Notes: a model not told the origin generated them from the letters alone. A stretch of DNA of 64,000 nt from Flavivirga amylovorans (GCF_030540875.1 NZ_JAUOEM010000002.1:62001-126000); one strand, 5' to 3'. Positions 36,559 to 46,263 are shown, counted from the first letter of the stretch. Program-made: numbers and translations.

Positions 36559-38133
36559 ATGCAAGGCAAGAAAGATTATCAAGAGAAATTATTTGCACAA
36601 TTCCAATTGAGTGAACGTGTCCCCGAGCACAATTTTTATCGGCGATTAAAGGGAGCTTTAGATCTAGACTTTCTATATCCAACGACCAAGGTCTATTATG
36701 GATCAAGCGGCCAAAAGAGTATCGATCCGGTTGTGTTTTTCAAACTGTGTCTGGTAGGTTATCTGGAAAACATCATTAGTGACCGGCAGTTGATACAGCA
36801 TAGTAGTATGCGCTTGGATATCCTGTATTTTTTAGGCTATGATATAGATGAGGAGCTGCCCTGGCATTCCACGATCAGTCGTACCCGAGGGCTGTCCCGG
36901 AAACCGTATTTGAAGAGGTGTTTACTAAGGTATTAGGCCTGTGTGTAGACAAAGGGATGGTGAGCGGCCATACCCAGGCGATCGATTCCGCACCAATAAA
37001 GGCCAATGCCTCTATGGACAGTCTGGAGCTAAAGGTACCAAAGGAAGATCTGGAAAGCCATTTGCATAATATCCGCCATATTAGCGAGATGGACAAAAAA
37101 AACTCCAACAGGAAGGTCAAAGAAGAATAATGCAAGCAAGCAAACTCAGGGTATTACAGCAAGTTCCAAAGAATTACAAGGGATAGTATCAAGGAACAAG
37201 AAATGGTCAAAAGACCAAGACCAGCGGCCAGGAGCAGGGAACAAAGGCTCCAAGTACACCTCCAACAAGACCCATTACAGTCCCACCGACCCCGATGCCC
37301 GTATCAGTGTAAAACCGGGCAAGGCACGAAAGCTCAATTATATGAGCCAGCTCAGTGTTGATACAGGCCATCATGTGATCACCGACATCAAGGCCTACCA
37401 TGCCGACAAGAAAGACAATCAGTATTTACAGGATATCACCAAACGCTTAAAAAGGAGATTGCACGATCAAGGACTCCTATGGCGAAACTGTGTGGCCGAT
37501 ACAGGATATAGTAGTGGTGAGAATTATGCTTTTTTAGAAAGAGAAGGCCTAGAGAGTTTTATACCGCCTCACGGGACTTACAAAGGCGGGCCAGAAGCGT
37601 TTGTTTATGATAAAGAACATGACCATTATGTTTGTCCAGAAGGCCAAATAATTCCTTTTAAAAAAGTATTTTATGAGGGTTGCAATAATAACAAAAAGAA
37701 AGAATACAGGGCCTCGAAGTATGTCTGTTTAGATTGTCCTATACGGAGACAGTGTTTAAAAAAGAGCCAAGAAAAGCGTATCACGATAACCTTTTACAAA
37801 GAAGCATATGAGCGCAATAATAAACGGGTTAATAGCAATCGAGGACGATACATGAAAGGCAAACGACAAAGTACAGTAGAACCCGTATTTGGAACGCTTA
37901 GGCAGTTTATGGGGCTTCGAAAAATAAATACATTGGGGATACAACAGGCAAACAAAGTAATGCATCTATCCGCCATTGCTTATAACCTGAAAAAGTATCT
38001 GAAATTCACCCCAAAAAGAGTAAAGAGTGGAGCAGGAATACTTTCTTTATTGTTTTTAGTAAAAAATAGTGTGTACAAGCTTAAAAAGTTGTTTTTAAGG
38101 AACCTTAAAATAGCTAATTATAAAGTGATCTAA
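36559..38133 (+). pseudogene. IS1182-family transposase, copy 2, with two frameshifts
   Basis: MQGKKDYQEKLFAQFQLSER at the start, intact through HSTISRT, then a frameshift near 36895. It resumes at FTKVLGLCVDKGMVSGHTQA, shifts again near 37110, and is intact from NYMSQLSVDTGHHVITDIKA to the end, including CLDCPIRRQC and KRQSTVEPVFGTLRQFMG. Much fresher than copy 1 but not a single frame. Programmed frameshifting cannot be excluded from sequence alone. Confidence 0.85.
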
Positions 38134-38140
38134 AAAAAGA

Positions 38141-38160
38141 AACTGCCTTAAAAGGCAGTT
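38141..38160 (+). terminator. Hairpin at the end of IS copy 2
   Basis: AACTGCCTT / AAGGCAGTT stem with two-base loop shortly after the transposase stop; no long T-run. Confidence 0.5.
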
Positions 38161-38225
38161 ATAGAAGTCTGTTTTTTTATAATTTATTAGCTTGTGCAAC
38201 GGTTACCCGTGTTACCCACAGTATT

Positions 38226-38681
38226 TTATTCTGCAAATAATCTTTTCGGTACTTGGTAACTTGCTGAATACATTAAATTCTTTTCACGGTTTTTAAATTC
38301 AGTAAATGCTTTTTTGTACCATTTTGGATCATTCGCATCAATTTTATAATCTTCGAAACTCAAAACATCATAAAAATCTCCATTTAGCCAAGGTTCAATT
38401 CCGAAAATAGCGATTCCGTTTTTTTCTACTCGGTCAAGTACGATTTCAAAGTCAGATTCCGAGAAATAGTAAATCGATTCAGAGTCGAATCCATCATTCA
38501 GATTTTTAAGTCCGTTAAACACATTTGCTTTCAGATACTCAAATTCCTTTTTTCGTTCTTCTTCGCTGTAATCTTTTAATTCCATTTCCGTTTCCTCAAA
38601 AGTTTTGGTTTCAGTTCTATTTTTGTTGTTACAACTCAATATTAAAAGTCCGATTAATACTATTTGAAGCAGTTTTTTCAT
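38226..38681 (-). CDS. Small lipoprotein of unknown function
   Basis: ATG at 38681 gives MKKLLQIVLIGLLILSCNNK with a lipobox LLILSC; the longer frame to 38747 adds a non-signal N-terminus running into site S8. The mature part is charged (KDYSEEERKKEFEYLKANVF) with no recognised domain. Sole gene of cassette S7-S8. Confidence 0.65.
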   Translation of the reverse strand: MKKLLQIVLIGLLILSCNNKNRTETKTFEETEMELKDYSEEERKKEFEYLKANVFNGLKNLNDGFDSESIYYFSESDFEIVLDRVEKNGIAIFGIEPWLNGDFYDVLSFEDYKIDANDPKWYKKAFTEFKNREKNLMYSASYQVPKRLFAE

Positions 38682-38686
38682 ATTGT

Positions 38687-38881
38687 GGGTAACGGTTTGT
38701 GTATGAAACGTAGCGTACAAAAAGACACAAACTTTTCGGTTTAACACAGAGCCGAATTTTTATATTTTGTTTTAATTTTTTTCTTTTTAAAAGCCAAATT
38801 AAAAATTTGGCGGACTTTCAAAATATACACAAACCTTTGGATTTAGCACCTATTAGCTATGTTTTATACACCGTGTTGTAG
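38687..38881. repeat. attC-like site S8 (long type)
   Basis: AAC 38691-38693, GTT 38875-38877. Body GTGTATGAAACGTAGCGTAC, with AAGCCAAATTAAAAATTTGGC inner hairpin; near-identical to S17. Left flank matches S7, right flank GTTGTAGTG matches S9. Confidence 0.85.
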
Positions 38882-38932
38882 TGTCGTTTTTTATTCAGAT
38901 TGATTTTTCGTCCGTTAAATCTGCAATCAAAT

Positions 38933-39322
38933 TTAAAATTCAAAACCCTTTATTGGTGAAGATATATCAACTAAAGTTCCATTTGGGTCTTTCAGTAATA
39001 AACGTCTTTGTCCGTAAGATGTGTCAGTCGGTTCGCTGATGATTTCAAATTTTTCCGTTTTCGCAACTTCAAATATTTCGTCCGCATTATCAACCACAAA
39101 CGTCACATAAAAGCCTTGTGGATTATTTTGAAAATCATTCGGTACGATTTCATTTGTTCTGTCAATTATTCCCAATTCAAGCTTTTTGTCTTTTGAAATT
39201 AAGTGTACGAACCAATCACTATCATAATCCACATTAAAATCAAACAGTTTAGTATAAAAATCACGACTTTCGGCTAAATTGTCCGAACAGATATTTGTCA
39301 TTATTCTATTAATCGTCTTCAT
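38933..39322 (-). CDS. VOC-family (glyoxalase/bleomycin-resistance-like) protein
   Basis: 129 aa. MKTINRIMTNICSDNLAESR, FYTKLFDFNVDYDSDWFVHL and KDPNGTLVDI match the two beta-alpha-beta-beta-beta modules of VOC proteins. Substrate unknown. Cassette S8-S9. Confidence 0.85.
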   Translation of the reverse strand: MKTINRIMTNICSDNLAESRDFYTKLFDFNVDYDSDWFVHLISKDKKLELGIIDRTNEIVPNDFQNNPQGFYVTFVVDNADEIFEVAKTEKFEIISEPTDTSYGQRRLLLKDPNGTLVDISSPIKGFEF

Positions 39323-39355
39323 TTATTTTTTTCAGTTTTTGTTTGGTTTAATGCA

Positions 39356-39489
39356 CTACAACGGTCTCGTATAACCGTCAGTTACGGGTTTATATGCGTT
39401 AATATTCGGTTTAGCACAGGCTTTAGCAATTCCGAGTGGATTCGGACGTAGTCGAATCCGCCGTAATTGCGGTTATACATTGTTGTGTG
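39356..39489. repeat. attC-like site S9
   Basis: AAC 39360-39362, GTT 39482-39484. Body CGTATAACCGTCAGTTACGG and CCGTAATTGCGGTTATACA; almost the same as S20 24 kb away. Flanks match S8 and S10 (GTTGTGTGCA). Confidence 0.88.
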
Positions 39490-39934
39490 CAGTTATTTTA
39501 TTTCGTTTTCTATTTTTCAATTCTTTAAGTTCCATTATTCTATTTATAATGATTCCGACATATGAAGTCAAAACGATTACAAGAGATAGAATGAATTGCC
39601 AAGGTTCAGATTTTAAGTCATCAAATAATAATTCAAATTGCGGGATTTGAATCACAGTCAAGATTATTATCAAAGTCAGAAATATTAGCAACGATTTCAA
39701 ATTCCGATTTTTTGATTTCGGGTTATACCCAATTAAGAGTTCCTTAGTATAGAAAATCAAAAGTCCTATTGTAAAGATATTCGGCAAGAGTAAATTCCAA
39801 AACCCATATTTTTCTTTAAACAGATTTCCAAATGTTAAATAACCAAAAGTCAGCCAACCAAAAATATAGATTGTGAACAGAATCAGTCCAATCCAAAGTA
39901 TTTTCAATAATATTTCTAAATTCCGATTTTCCAT
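39473..39934 (-). CDS. Small membrane protein
   Basis: 153 aa, four hydrophobic helices (about 8-33, 48-65, 82-100, 112-135), no recognised domain. Its stop codon lies inside the right arm of S9, so the attC-like arm also supplies the C-terminus; common for tight cassettes. Cassette S9-S10. Confidence 0.65.
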   Translation of the reverse strand: MENRNLEILLKILWIGLILFTIYIFGWLTFGYLTFGNLFKEKYGFWNLLLPNIFTIGLLIFYTKELLIGYNPKSKNRNLKSLLIFLTLIIILTVIQIPQFELLFDDLKSEPWQFILSLVIVLTSYVGIIINRIMELKELKNRKRNKITAHNNV

Positions 39935-39960
39935 TTACAGATTACTGTTTCTCTAATTGC

Positions 39961-40094
39961 ACACAACGTGTTCGTGTATGGTTAGTTGCGTTGGCTATAA
40001 CTAAGTTAGCAAAAGAAAACGAACCAGAGGAAATTCCGAAGGAATTTCCAAGTAGACTATAACCAAAGCAATTGGCTATACACGTTGTTGTGTG
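39961..40094. repeat. attC-like site S10
   Basis: AAC 39965-39967, GTT 40087-40089. GTGTATGGTTAGTTGCG body and AAATTCCGAAGGAATTT hairpin. Flanks match S9 and S11 (GTTGTGTGTA). Confidence 0.88.
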
Positions 40095-40101
40095 TAGTTT
40101 T

Positions 40102-41184
40102 TTAATGCATTATTGAGTCAATTGCTATTCCATTTTCTTTAATAACTGTTTTAATAAGCTTTCCACTTTTGTCAAAATGTTTTATTTCTCCTTCTAGTAA
40201 ATTGTTTTTAGCAAAACCAGTATATTGAAGCTCTCCTGTCTCATAATATACATTTACCTTACCGCTTTTGATATTGTTTTTTATGTTAAATTCTTGAGCT
40301 AATTTTCCATTTTTGTGAAATAATTTGGCTTTACCATTTGGTTCTTCATTTTTCATTTCTAGTATCTTTTCAAGTTTTCCGTTTTCAAGATATCTATGAG
40401 TAATCCAAGTGGACGATAGTGAAACTGTATCTAATTCTATTATATCAATTGCTTTTAAAATTCCATTTTCATAATAAAACTTACATGTATCCATTTTTTT
40501 TCCGTTCCAATAAGTACATTCTGCTTGTAATTTACCGTTAGGATAATAGCGTATTGATTTCCCATGAGCCTTGTTGTCATTTAGGAAATTAATTTCTTCT
40601 AAAGCTCCATTTTCATAATAATGAACAGCTTTACCCATTAGTTTTCCATTTATGTAAGATGTAGAATCTCTTTTTTTGCCATTCTCCCAGAAGTCCATTC
40701 GAGTTCCATGATATTTATCGTTGACATATCCAATAATCTGTTTTAAGGTTTCTCCATCTTTTCTGTAAAATTTCCATTCACCTTGATACATTCCATTTTC
40801 AATCAGTCCTTCTGATTTTAGTAATCCAATATTTGAGTGATAGCCTCTATAGTATCCATTTTCATAAACCGTTTTAAGAACTGAATCAGATTTGAATTTA
40901 CTAGTGCGGATTAATTTATCTTCTTTATTATAAAATTTAAGTATTCGGTTAGGAAAGCTATCGATAACTTCTAATTCGACATACCTTTTTCCATTTGGAA
41001 AGAAGTAAGTTGAATGTGATTTTGGAAGTTTTATTTCTAGTTCAGGATTTATTTTTAACCATTTACCATCTTTTCCATTTTCTTGGTAGAAAACATAATT
41101 TTCATTTCTAAATTTTTCATTTGAAATATCGTCTTTACAGGAAGTTAAGACTACTAAAAGAAGTAATAAGTATTTTATTTTCAA
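40102..41184 (-). CDS. YwqK-like MORN-repeat lipoprotein
   Basis: 360 aa. Lipobox MKIKYLLLLLVVLTSC. At least eight repeats of the YxNGxLxxxxxYxNGKxxG type (such as HYYENGALEEINFLNDNKAH and YYPNGKLQAECTYWNGKKM), as in YwqK/MORN proteins. Outer-surface lipoprotein; in other bacteria YwqK-type proteins accompany toxin systems, but no toxin is adjacent here. Cassette S10-S11. Confidence 0.8.
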   Translation of the reverse strand: MKIKYLLLLLVVLTSCKDDISNEKFRNENYVFYQENGKDGKWLKINPELEIKLPKSHSTYFFPNGKRYVELEVIDSFPNRILKFYNKEDKLIRTSKFKSDSVLKTVYENGYYRGYHSNIGLLKSEGLIENGMYQGEWKFYRKDGETLKQIIGYVNDKYHGTRMDFWENGKKRDSTSYINGKLMGKAVHYYENGALEEINFLNDNKAHGKSIRYYPNGKLQAECTYWNGKKMDTCKFYYENGILKAIDIIELDTVSLSSTWITHRYLENGKLEKILEMKNEEPNGKAKLFHKNGKLAQEFNIKNNIKSGKVNVYYETGELQYTGFAKNNLLEGEIKHFDKSGKLIKTVIKENGIAIDSIMH

Positions 41185-41212
41185 TTTAGTTGATTGGTTT
41201 GGTTCAAATTAC

Positions 41213-41282
41213 ACACAACGTTCCATGTATGGTGTCGTAGCTATCCCGCAGGGTAGCTATGCACTATACATATTGTTGTGTT
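41213..41282. repeat. attC-like site S11 (short), left border of defence cassette A
   Basis: AAC 41217-41219, GTT 41275-41277. GTAGCTATCCCGCAGGGTAGCTA hairpin core (as in S12). Flanks match S10 and S12 (GTTGTGTTT). Confidence 0.88.
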
Positions 41283-41320
41283 TTCGTTCTTTATTTTTCA
41301 TTCCGTTATTCAGCGTAGGA

Positions 41321-41390
41321 GCAAACATACTCTTTGACAAGTTTGGCTCGAGTGATTGGTTTTGAGCGACTTGGCAATGTGTATGATTGC
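41321..41390. repeat. Defence-chassis hairpin L-A
   Basis: GCAAACATAC-TCT-TTGACAAGT pairs with ACTTGGCAA-TGT-GTATGATTGC. Homologous to L-B, L-C and, in loop and TCT/TGT triad, to R-A, R-B, R-C. Lies just after the last gene of the operon. Confidence 0.7.
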
Positions 41391-41397
41391 AGTGGGA

Positions 41398-42480
41398 TCA
41401 AAACAGTCCTTTATATAATTCATCTGTATCAAAATCCGGTGATCCTTGTCTAGAATAATAATAGGAGAATCGAGCTACAATGTCTTTTGTAAAAGTGCTA
41501 TTGATTGAAGCTTTACGTGTAAAATTTTGATTAAACTCTTTCGCTCTAATGGATTTCATTTTTTGAAAGTTAATTAGACCGCCTTCAATATCTTTATATT
41601 TTGGCAGAAAATGATATTTATTGGAGTAACTATTATGTATTAAACTTTTCAGTACGTATTCAGCTTCTTCTAATACTTCTTTAGAAGCTTTTCCTTTATT
41701 TATGACACCAACTTTTTCTTTTAAAATTCCTTCATTGGACGAGTCTATTTGCACAATTAAGATATCTTTTGCTTTTCCCTGTGCTAAGTCACATGAAGGT
41801 GTAAGTACAATGTAATTACTTGAAGTGTTGTTTTCAATAACTAGATCGCCAGTGAAAACATTAGGCTTTATACAAGGAGTAATATAAATTTCAGAAGGAT
41901 GATAATTTTCAAAACCAGACTCTTCATTTAATTCTAAATATTCCTGAATGTGAAGTAGTGTATATCTTAGAAGAGTTCTCTGTTTTTGTTCAGAAGTTCT
42001 AGTAGAGTCATTAATCCATAAATCCATAGAATTGGATAGATGATTCCAAAAAATCGTATTTAAATAGTTGTCTACGTCTCCTTTCTTTCCTAAGATTTTT
42101 GTAATTCCTGTTTCATAAATGTCGAGAATTTCCTGTAACACTTCTTTGAAGTCACCATCTCTTGATCTTTTTTTGAAGAAAGCATTTTCGTCTTTATCGA
42201 CTTGTCCTATGCTGCCAGAAACTACAAATATTGGAAACCTTAATGTTGATTCAATTTCATTTACAATTTCTAATCCTTCTAACTCTGTAGTATTAGACGA
42301 TAACTTTAAATCAACAATTGCAGCATCATAGTCAGGACTAATCAAGGATTCTTTAGCATTCTTAAGCGTTTCAACGATTTTATAAGTGACTTGTACACTA
42401 GATTTTTTATTGAAAGAATCTATATTATCTGAATACGATTGAATCGTAGCTTTATCATCTTCAACGATTAGTAAATTCAT
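41398..42480 (-). CDS. Response-regulator receiver protein with unknown effector domain
   Basis: 360 aa. Receiver domain about 1-120: acidic pocket NLLIVEDDK (EDD 7-9), phosphoacceptor Asp57 in AAIVDLKLS, Ser in FPIFVVSGS and a Lys in the FFKK segment. Residues 130-360 are not a known DNA-binding domain; the segment YIVLTPSCDLAQGKAKDILI is distinctive. It follows the GHKL/kinase-like gene by 4 nt, suggesting a phosphorelay pair. The C-terminal part may be the effector of the system. Confidence 0.8.
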   Translation of the reverse strand: MNLLIVEDDKATIQSYSDNIDSFNKKSSVQVTYKIVETLKNAKESLISPDYDAAIVDLKLSSNTTELEGLEIVNEIESTLRFPIFVVSGSIGQVDKDENAFFKKRSRDGDFKEVLQEILDIYETGITKILGKKGDVDNYLNTIFWNHLSNSMDLWINDSTRTSEQKQRTLLRYTLLHIQEYLELNEESGFENYHPSEIYITPCIKPNVFTGDLVIENNTSSNYIVLTPSCDLAQGKAKDILIVQIDSSNEGILKEKVGVINKGKASKEVLEEAEYVLKSLIHNSYSNKYHFLPKYKDIEGGLINFQKMKSIRAKEFNQNFTRKASINSTFTKDIVARFSYYYSRQGSPDFDTDELYKGLF

Positions 42481-42484
42481 AGTT

Positions 42485-44722
42485 CTATTGTATTTTAACT
42501 TCTATTTTAAAAAATGCTCCGTCTTCAGAATAAATTGCTTTTAAGTCACCATCATTCCTGCCTATTGCTTCTCCAGAAATAGCTAAACCTAAGCCTGTTC
42601 CACCTCCTGTTTTATTACTGAATTCTGGCTCAAATAATATTTCACTCTCAATTAGATTTTTTTCAATTCCTGGTCCAGAATCGCGGTATTCAATTATTAA
42701 TAAACCATCCTCTTCATAGGCTTTAAATTGAATCTTTTTTGGCTTGTCTTTATTATTTTGAAGCCAATAAATACTATTGTCTACTAAATTTGTAAACACT
42801 ATATAAAAATCTTCTTTCCATCCGTATCCTTTTAAATTAATATCACAGTCGATATGGATTTCTATATCTTGAGCGGCCAGCTCTGATAAGAATACATCCT
42901 TGACATTTTCAATAACATCAACAATAGAAAAATCTTTTTTACGATCTCTTTTCTTTGCAGAAAGTGGATCAAGCTTACCGAAAAGTTTTATGAATATTTT
43001 GCCCTGTTCGTCAATTACAGAAAGACGATCAATTATTTTATCCAATAAATCTTGATCAAAATTTTGTTCAAGCTCTTCTTTCCATTCAGTTATTAATGGA
43101 ATTTGATTTTTGAAATAACCAAGTGGTTTTCGACCTTCATGGAGAACAACATTTACAATTTTCCCAACCGTAGCTTGGCCTTGGTATAGTGCAATTATTT
43201 GTTTTAAGTCATTGGCTAGTTTATTATTTCTTTCTTCCTTATCAGAGATAAGTTTATTGATTTTCTTTCTTTTTTCTTTCTCAATTCCTAATGAATCAAG
43301 TTCAATATTGATTTTTTCTTGAAGGTCTTTAAAATTGTAGAGCTTGTTGATTTTTTCGTTGACATCACGATTACTTCTTCCTAGACCAACTCTTTGTCTA
43401 TATGCAAAACGCCTGTTTTCTAACTCCTTTAAGATTTGTTTTGCAATTTCTCTTAATCCAAAAAATTCAGGGTTTTCTTTTAGGCCATCCCTAGCACTTT
43501 TCTCTTCTAGGTTTGATTCTGTCTCTGATTCTATATGAATAAAGCCAATCACTTGATCACATCCAACTCTTAATGAAGGGTTCTGGATTCTTTGATTATC
43601 TAAGGATAGCCAATCATAACCTGCATCACCTAATGGTCTTATTCTAAACCCTTTACGATAAACTCCAATTCCGTTAAAAGTATCTAGTATTATTCTAGCT
43701 TCTCTTTTTCCAACAGACTCTCCTGTAATAGGGTCTTTTAATCCTCTTTCTATTAATGCATCTATCGAACTTGGGTCTCTATCGAAAACTCGAAAATCAA
43801 TTTTCAAATCTCCTGCAAAAGCTTGTTTTTCTTCATTTTTGTCCTGATTCAATAAAATTTTGAAATCTTTTAAAATTTCTGGAGGGCTATTTTTAATCCT
43901 GTTATTTTCAAATCGAATACTTGCAATCCCTTCTTTGGATACGACTCCAGAAATTCTGTAATCATATAATTCAAATAAAGGATAAGGCTCTATGTCTTCT
44001 GTAACATTTGAATAGCCCTCAAAAGGAAATTCTCCGAGTTCAAGGGTAATTTTAAAATTCTCTGTATCATCTTCAATTTGATGAATCTCTCTATCAACAG
44101 GCGGGATTAATTTCTTTAGTTCAGATTTTAAGTTTTTGAGTTGTTTTTCATTCCAATCATTTAAATGATTTTCATCTCCAACAATTATTATTTCAGTTCC
44201 CGAATCAGAACTTGATTTAAAATTTTCAATTAGAACATCAACATCTTCAAGGTATTTTGCTTTTTCAAAATCATCCCAAATTAAGTACAAGGTTGTTAGT
44301 TCTCCAGATTCATCAATGGTTTCCAGAATCATATCATCACCGATCATTGAAGCAGAGTATCTTCCAATACCTTTCTTTCCTTGCATTATTCTGCCTCCTG
44401 GGCTAACTGCTCGATGGAGTTTGTCGTCAGTCGAAGGAACCATCCATTTATCGGTTACAGTTTCAAAAGACATACCATGTCCTTTGTCTTTTATGACAAC
44501 TTTTATTCCTTTTACAGTTGTTGGTTTTCCTTCAATTTCTGCCTCTTTTGAAAATGGAAGCAGGGATATTTTACAGGTTTTTGAATCCGCATCATACGCG
44601 TTTTTAACTAATTCAACTATAGCAGCATATTTATCCTTAATTAAATCTCGGCCTATAGTAATTATATGTCTTCCTGCAGGCCTTATTTTATAAAGGCCAT
44701 CTTTTATTTTTTCGTCTGACAT
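42485..44722 (-). CDS. Protein with two GHKL ATPase domains (MORC/Hsp90-like plus histidine-kinase-like)
   Basis: 745 aa. First GHKL module at the N-terminus: VELVKNAYDAD (36-46), KDKGHGMS (78-84) and GKKGIGRYSA (115-124), the MORC/MutL/Hsp90 pattern. A second, histidine-kinase pattern lies at the C-terminus: an H-box-like VVLHEGRKPLGYF, N-box FTNLVDNSIYWL, DSGPGIE and GGGTGLGLAISGEA. A helical region with TSPRxx-free coiled coil (EKRKKINKLISDKEERNNKL) links them. It overlaps the methyltransferase gene by 19 nt. Known MORC-like ATPases are linked to restriction-modification; the fusion to a kinase with a partnering receiver is unusual. Confidence 0.82.
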   Translation of the reverse strand: MSDEKIKDGLYKIRPAGRHIITIGRDLIKDKYAAIVELVKNAYDADSKTCKISLLPFSKEAEIEGKPTTVKGIKVVIKDKGHGMSFETVTDKWMVPSTDDKLHRAVSPGGRIMQGKKGIGRYSASMIGDDMILETIDESGELTTLYLIWDDFEKAKYLEDVDVLIENFKSSSDSGTEIIIVGDENHLNDWNEKQLKNLKSELKKLIPPVDREIHQIEDDTENFKITLELGEFPFEGYSNVTEDIEPYPLFELYDYRISGVVSKEGIASIRFENNRIKNSPPEILKDFKILLNQDKNEEKQAFAGDLKIDFRVFDRDPSSIDALIERGLKDPITGESVGKREARIILDTFNGIGVYRKGFRIRPLGDAGYDWLSLDNQRIQNPSLRVGCDQVIGFIHIESETESNLEEKSARDGLKENPEFFGLREIAKQILKELENRRFAYRQRVGLGRSNRDVNEKINKLYNFKDLQEKINIELDSLGIEKEKRKKINKLISDKEERNNKLANDLKQIIALYQGQATVGKIVNVVLHEGRKPLGYFKNQIPLITEWKEELEQNFDQDLLDKIIDRLSVIDEQGKIFIKLFGKLDPLSAKKRDRKKDFSIVDVIENVKDVFLSELAAQDIEIHIDCDINLKGYGWKEDFYIVFTNLVDNSIYWLQNNKDKPKKIQFKAYEEDGLLIIEYRDSGPGIEKNLIESEILFEPEFSNKTGGGTGLGLAISGEAIGRNDGDLKAIYSEDGAFFKIEVKIQ

Positions 44723-45975
44723 AATATTTCTTTAATAATTTTTGAGATTTCGTAAGCCATAAGAGGTGGCACGGCATTTCCAATTTGTTTAAACGCTGGT
44801 GTTCGATTAACTCCTTCTCTCACTCCTTCAAAATAATAATCATCAGGGAAAGATTGAAGTCTAGCTGCTTCACGAATTGTTATAGAACGGTTTTGACTTA
44901 AATCGGGGTGTATATAATAATGACCATCTTTTGCAATATGTGCAACAACAGTTTGAGAATGAGGTTCATTGGCTGCAACTACTTTAAACCTGTCGAAGAA
45001 TGATGATCTATTTTTATGCGTTTTTAATTTTTCTGGTAAGTCATTGTAATGCAGCCTCTCTTTCTTTTTGTTCCATTTCTGAACTGCGATTCTATAAATT
45101 TCTTTATCCTGATCTGAATGTGGTCTAGCTTTGTGTTGTGTCAAAATATCAATTCCATTTCTGATGAAACTTTTATTCAAATATTCATTAGTAAGTGTTT
45201 TATATTTCACAAATTTATCTTGTCCTTCTCCCGCTTGTAGTTTAGGTAAATCAGTTAGTAAATCTTGTACTGAATATTTTGTTGATGAAAGATTTATTGC
45301 TTCCAAATCAGGAATTTGAAAATCAAATTTCTTATCCCAACCAATGATAATTATTCTTCTTCTGTTCTGTAATACACCAAAATTATTGGCTTCTACTGTG
45401 AAGAGTTTCATGTTGTAGCCTTTTTTGTCAAAAAGTTTTTTCATGTTATTCAGGTAAAGTCCGTCTTTAGCAGATTTTAATCCTATAACATTTTCAAACA
45501 CAAACACTTTTGGGTTATATTTTTCAAGATAACCTGCATATTGAACATAAAGGAAGTTTCTTGGATCACCAGACATCCCATTTTTAGACCTTGCTCGTCC
45601 AACAAGTGAATAAGCTTGGCAAGGAGGGCCACCAATAATTAAATCAACACTTTTGTTTTTTAGATTCTTCTGAATTCTCTCATGGATTACGTCATTGTTT
45701 TCCTCTGAGATTGGAAGATTTATAACGGAATTCAATAAGTTTTCTGGTACGAAAGAATATAGTTCAGTTCTTGTTATTTTTCCTTTTAGATACTCGACAT
45801 AAGTATCATATTGATCTACTGATTTGAGATAATGATATGCTGTACGAGTCTTTAAGGTGTTGCACGCAGCAGTATCTATTTCAACATGAGCAATAGGTTC
45901 AAACCCATTTCTTACAAAACCCTCTGATAGCCCACCAGCTCCTGCGAATAGGTCGATATAAGTCTTACCTTTCAT
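44704..45975 (-). CDS. DNA (cytosine-5) methyltransferase
   Basis: 423 aa. All m5C motifs in order: I DLFAGAGGLSEGF (8-20), IV GGPPCQAYS with catalytic Cys119, VI ENVIG (161), VIII QNRRRIIIIG, IX RSITIREAARLQSFPDDYYF, X QIGNAVPPLMA. The target-recognition region between VIII and IX is about 130 residues, so the recognition sequence is unknown. No classical restriction endonuclease accompanies it; the GHKL and receiver genes take that position. Overlaps the xre gene by 11 nt. Confidence 0.93.
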   Translation of the reverse strand: MKGKTYIDLFAGAGGLSEGFVRNGFEPIAHVEIDTAACNTLKTRTAYHYLKSVDQYDTYVEYLKGKITRTELYSFVPENLLNSVINLPISEENNDVIHERIQKNLKNKSVDLIIGGPPCQAYSLVGRARSKNGMSGDPRNFLYVQYAGYLEKYNPKVFVFENVIGLKSAKDGLYLNNMKKLFDKKGYNMKLFTVEANNFGVLQNRRRIIIIGWDKKFDFQIPDLEAINLSSTKYSVQDLLTDLPKLQAGEGQDKFVKYKTLTNEYLNKSFIRNGIDILTQHKARPHSDQDKEIYRIAVQKWNKKKERLHYNDLPEKLKTHKNRSSFFDRFKVVAANEPHSQTVVAHIAKDGHYYIHPDLSQNRSITIREAARLQSFPDDYYFEGVREGVNRTPAFKQIGNAVPPLMAYEISKIIKEILCQTKK

Positions 45976-46183
45976 CTTTTGTTGGGTTTAATAATTCTCT
46001 TATATCAACGTCTAGAGCTTCAGCAATCTCTACTAATGTTTCAAGTGAAGGCTGCATATCGTTCGTGCACCATCTTGAAACAGTAGTTCTGTTTTTGTCT
46101 ACTTTTTCCGATAGCCATTTGTTTGTTCTGTCTTGTTCAGCAAGCACTACCCTAATTCTATTGATTTGCTTTTTAGATGTCAT
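45965..46183 (-). CDS. Xre-family regulator of defence cassette A
   Basis: Start at 46183: MTSKKQINRIRVVLAEQDRT, then NKWLSEKVDKNRTTVSRWCT and SLETLVEIAEALDVDIRELL. 72 aa, single HTH. Clearly paralogous to the cassette C regulator at 59568 (KNRTTVSRWC / MNRTTVSKWC; DIRELL / EVRELL). First gene of the operon and divergent from the microprotein, so it likely controls both directions. Confidence 0.85.
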   Translation of the reverse strand: MTSKKQINRIRVVLAEQDRTNKWLSEKVDKNRTTVSRWCTNDMQPSLETLVEIAEALDVDIRELLNPTKDER

Positions 46184-46263
46184 TTGAATCGTATTATGTT
46201 GCATAAATAGCAATTAAGACAAATTTAGTTGATTAAAAACTTTTTATTTTGTTCTTTTTGCGA

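Larger units (their letters stand above)
36510..38206 (+). mobile_element. IS1182-type insertion sequence, copy 2
   Basis: About 1.70 kb. Left end GTGCCTGTTGCACAAG, right end reverse complement GTAACCGTTGCACAAG (12 of 16 match). Flanks CCTT and CCGT could be a 4-bp target duplication with one change. Inserted into S7 at the same place where copy 1 sits in S4. Confidence 0.8.

Noticed and set aside
41321-41390. Defence-chassis hairpins as ordinary terminators
   Set aside because: They occur in the same orientation at both module ends, lack consistent T-runs on the transcribed strand and share loop sequence.
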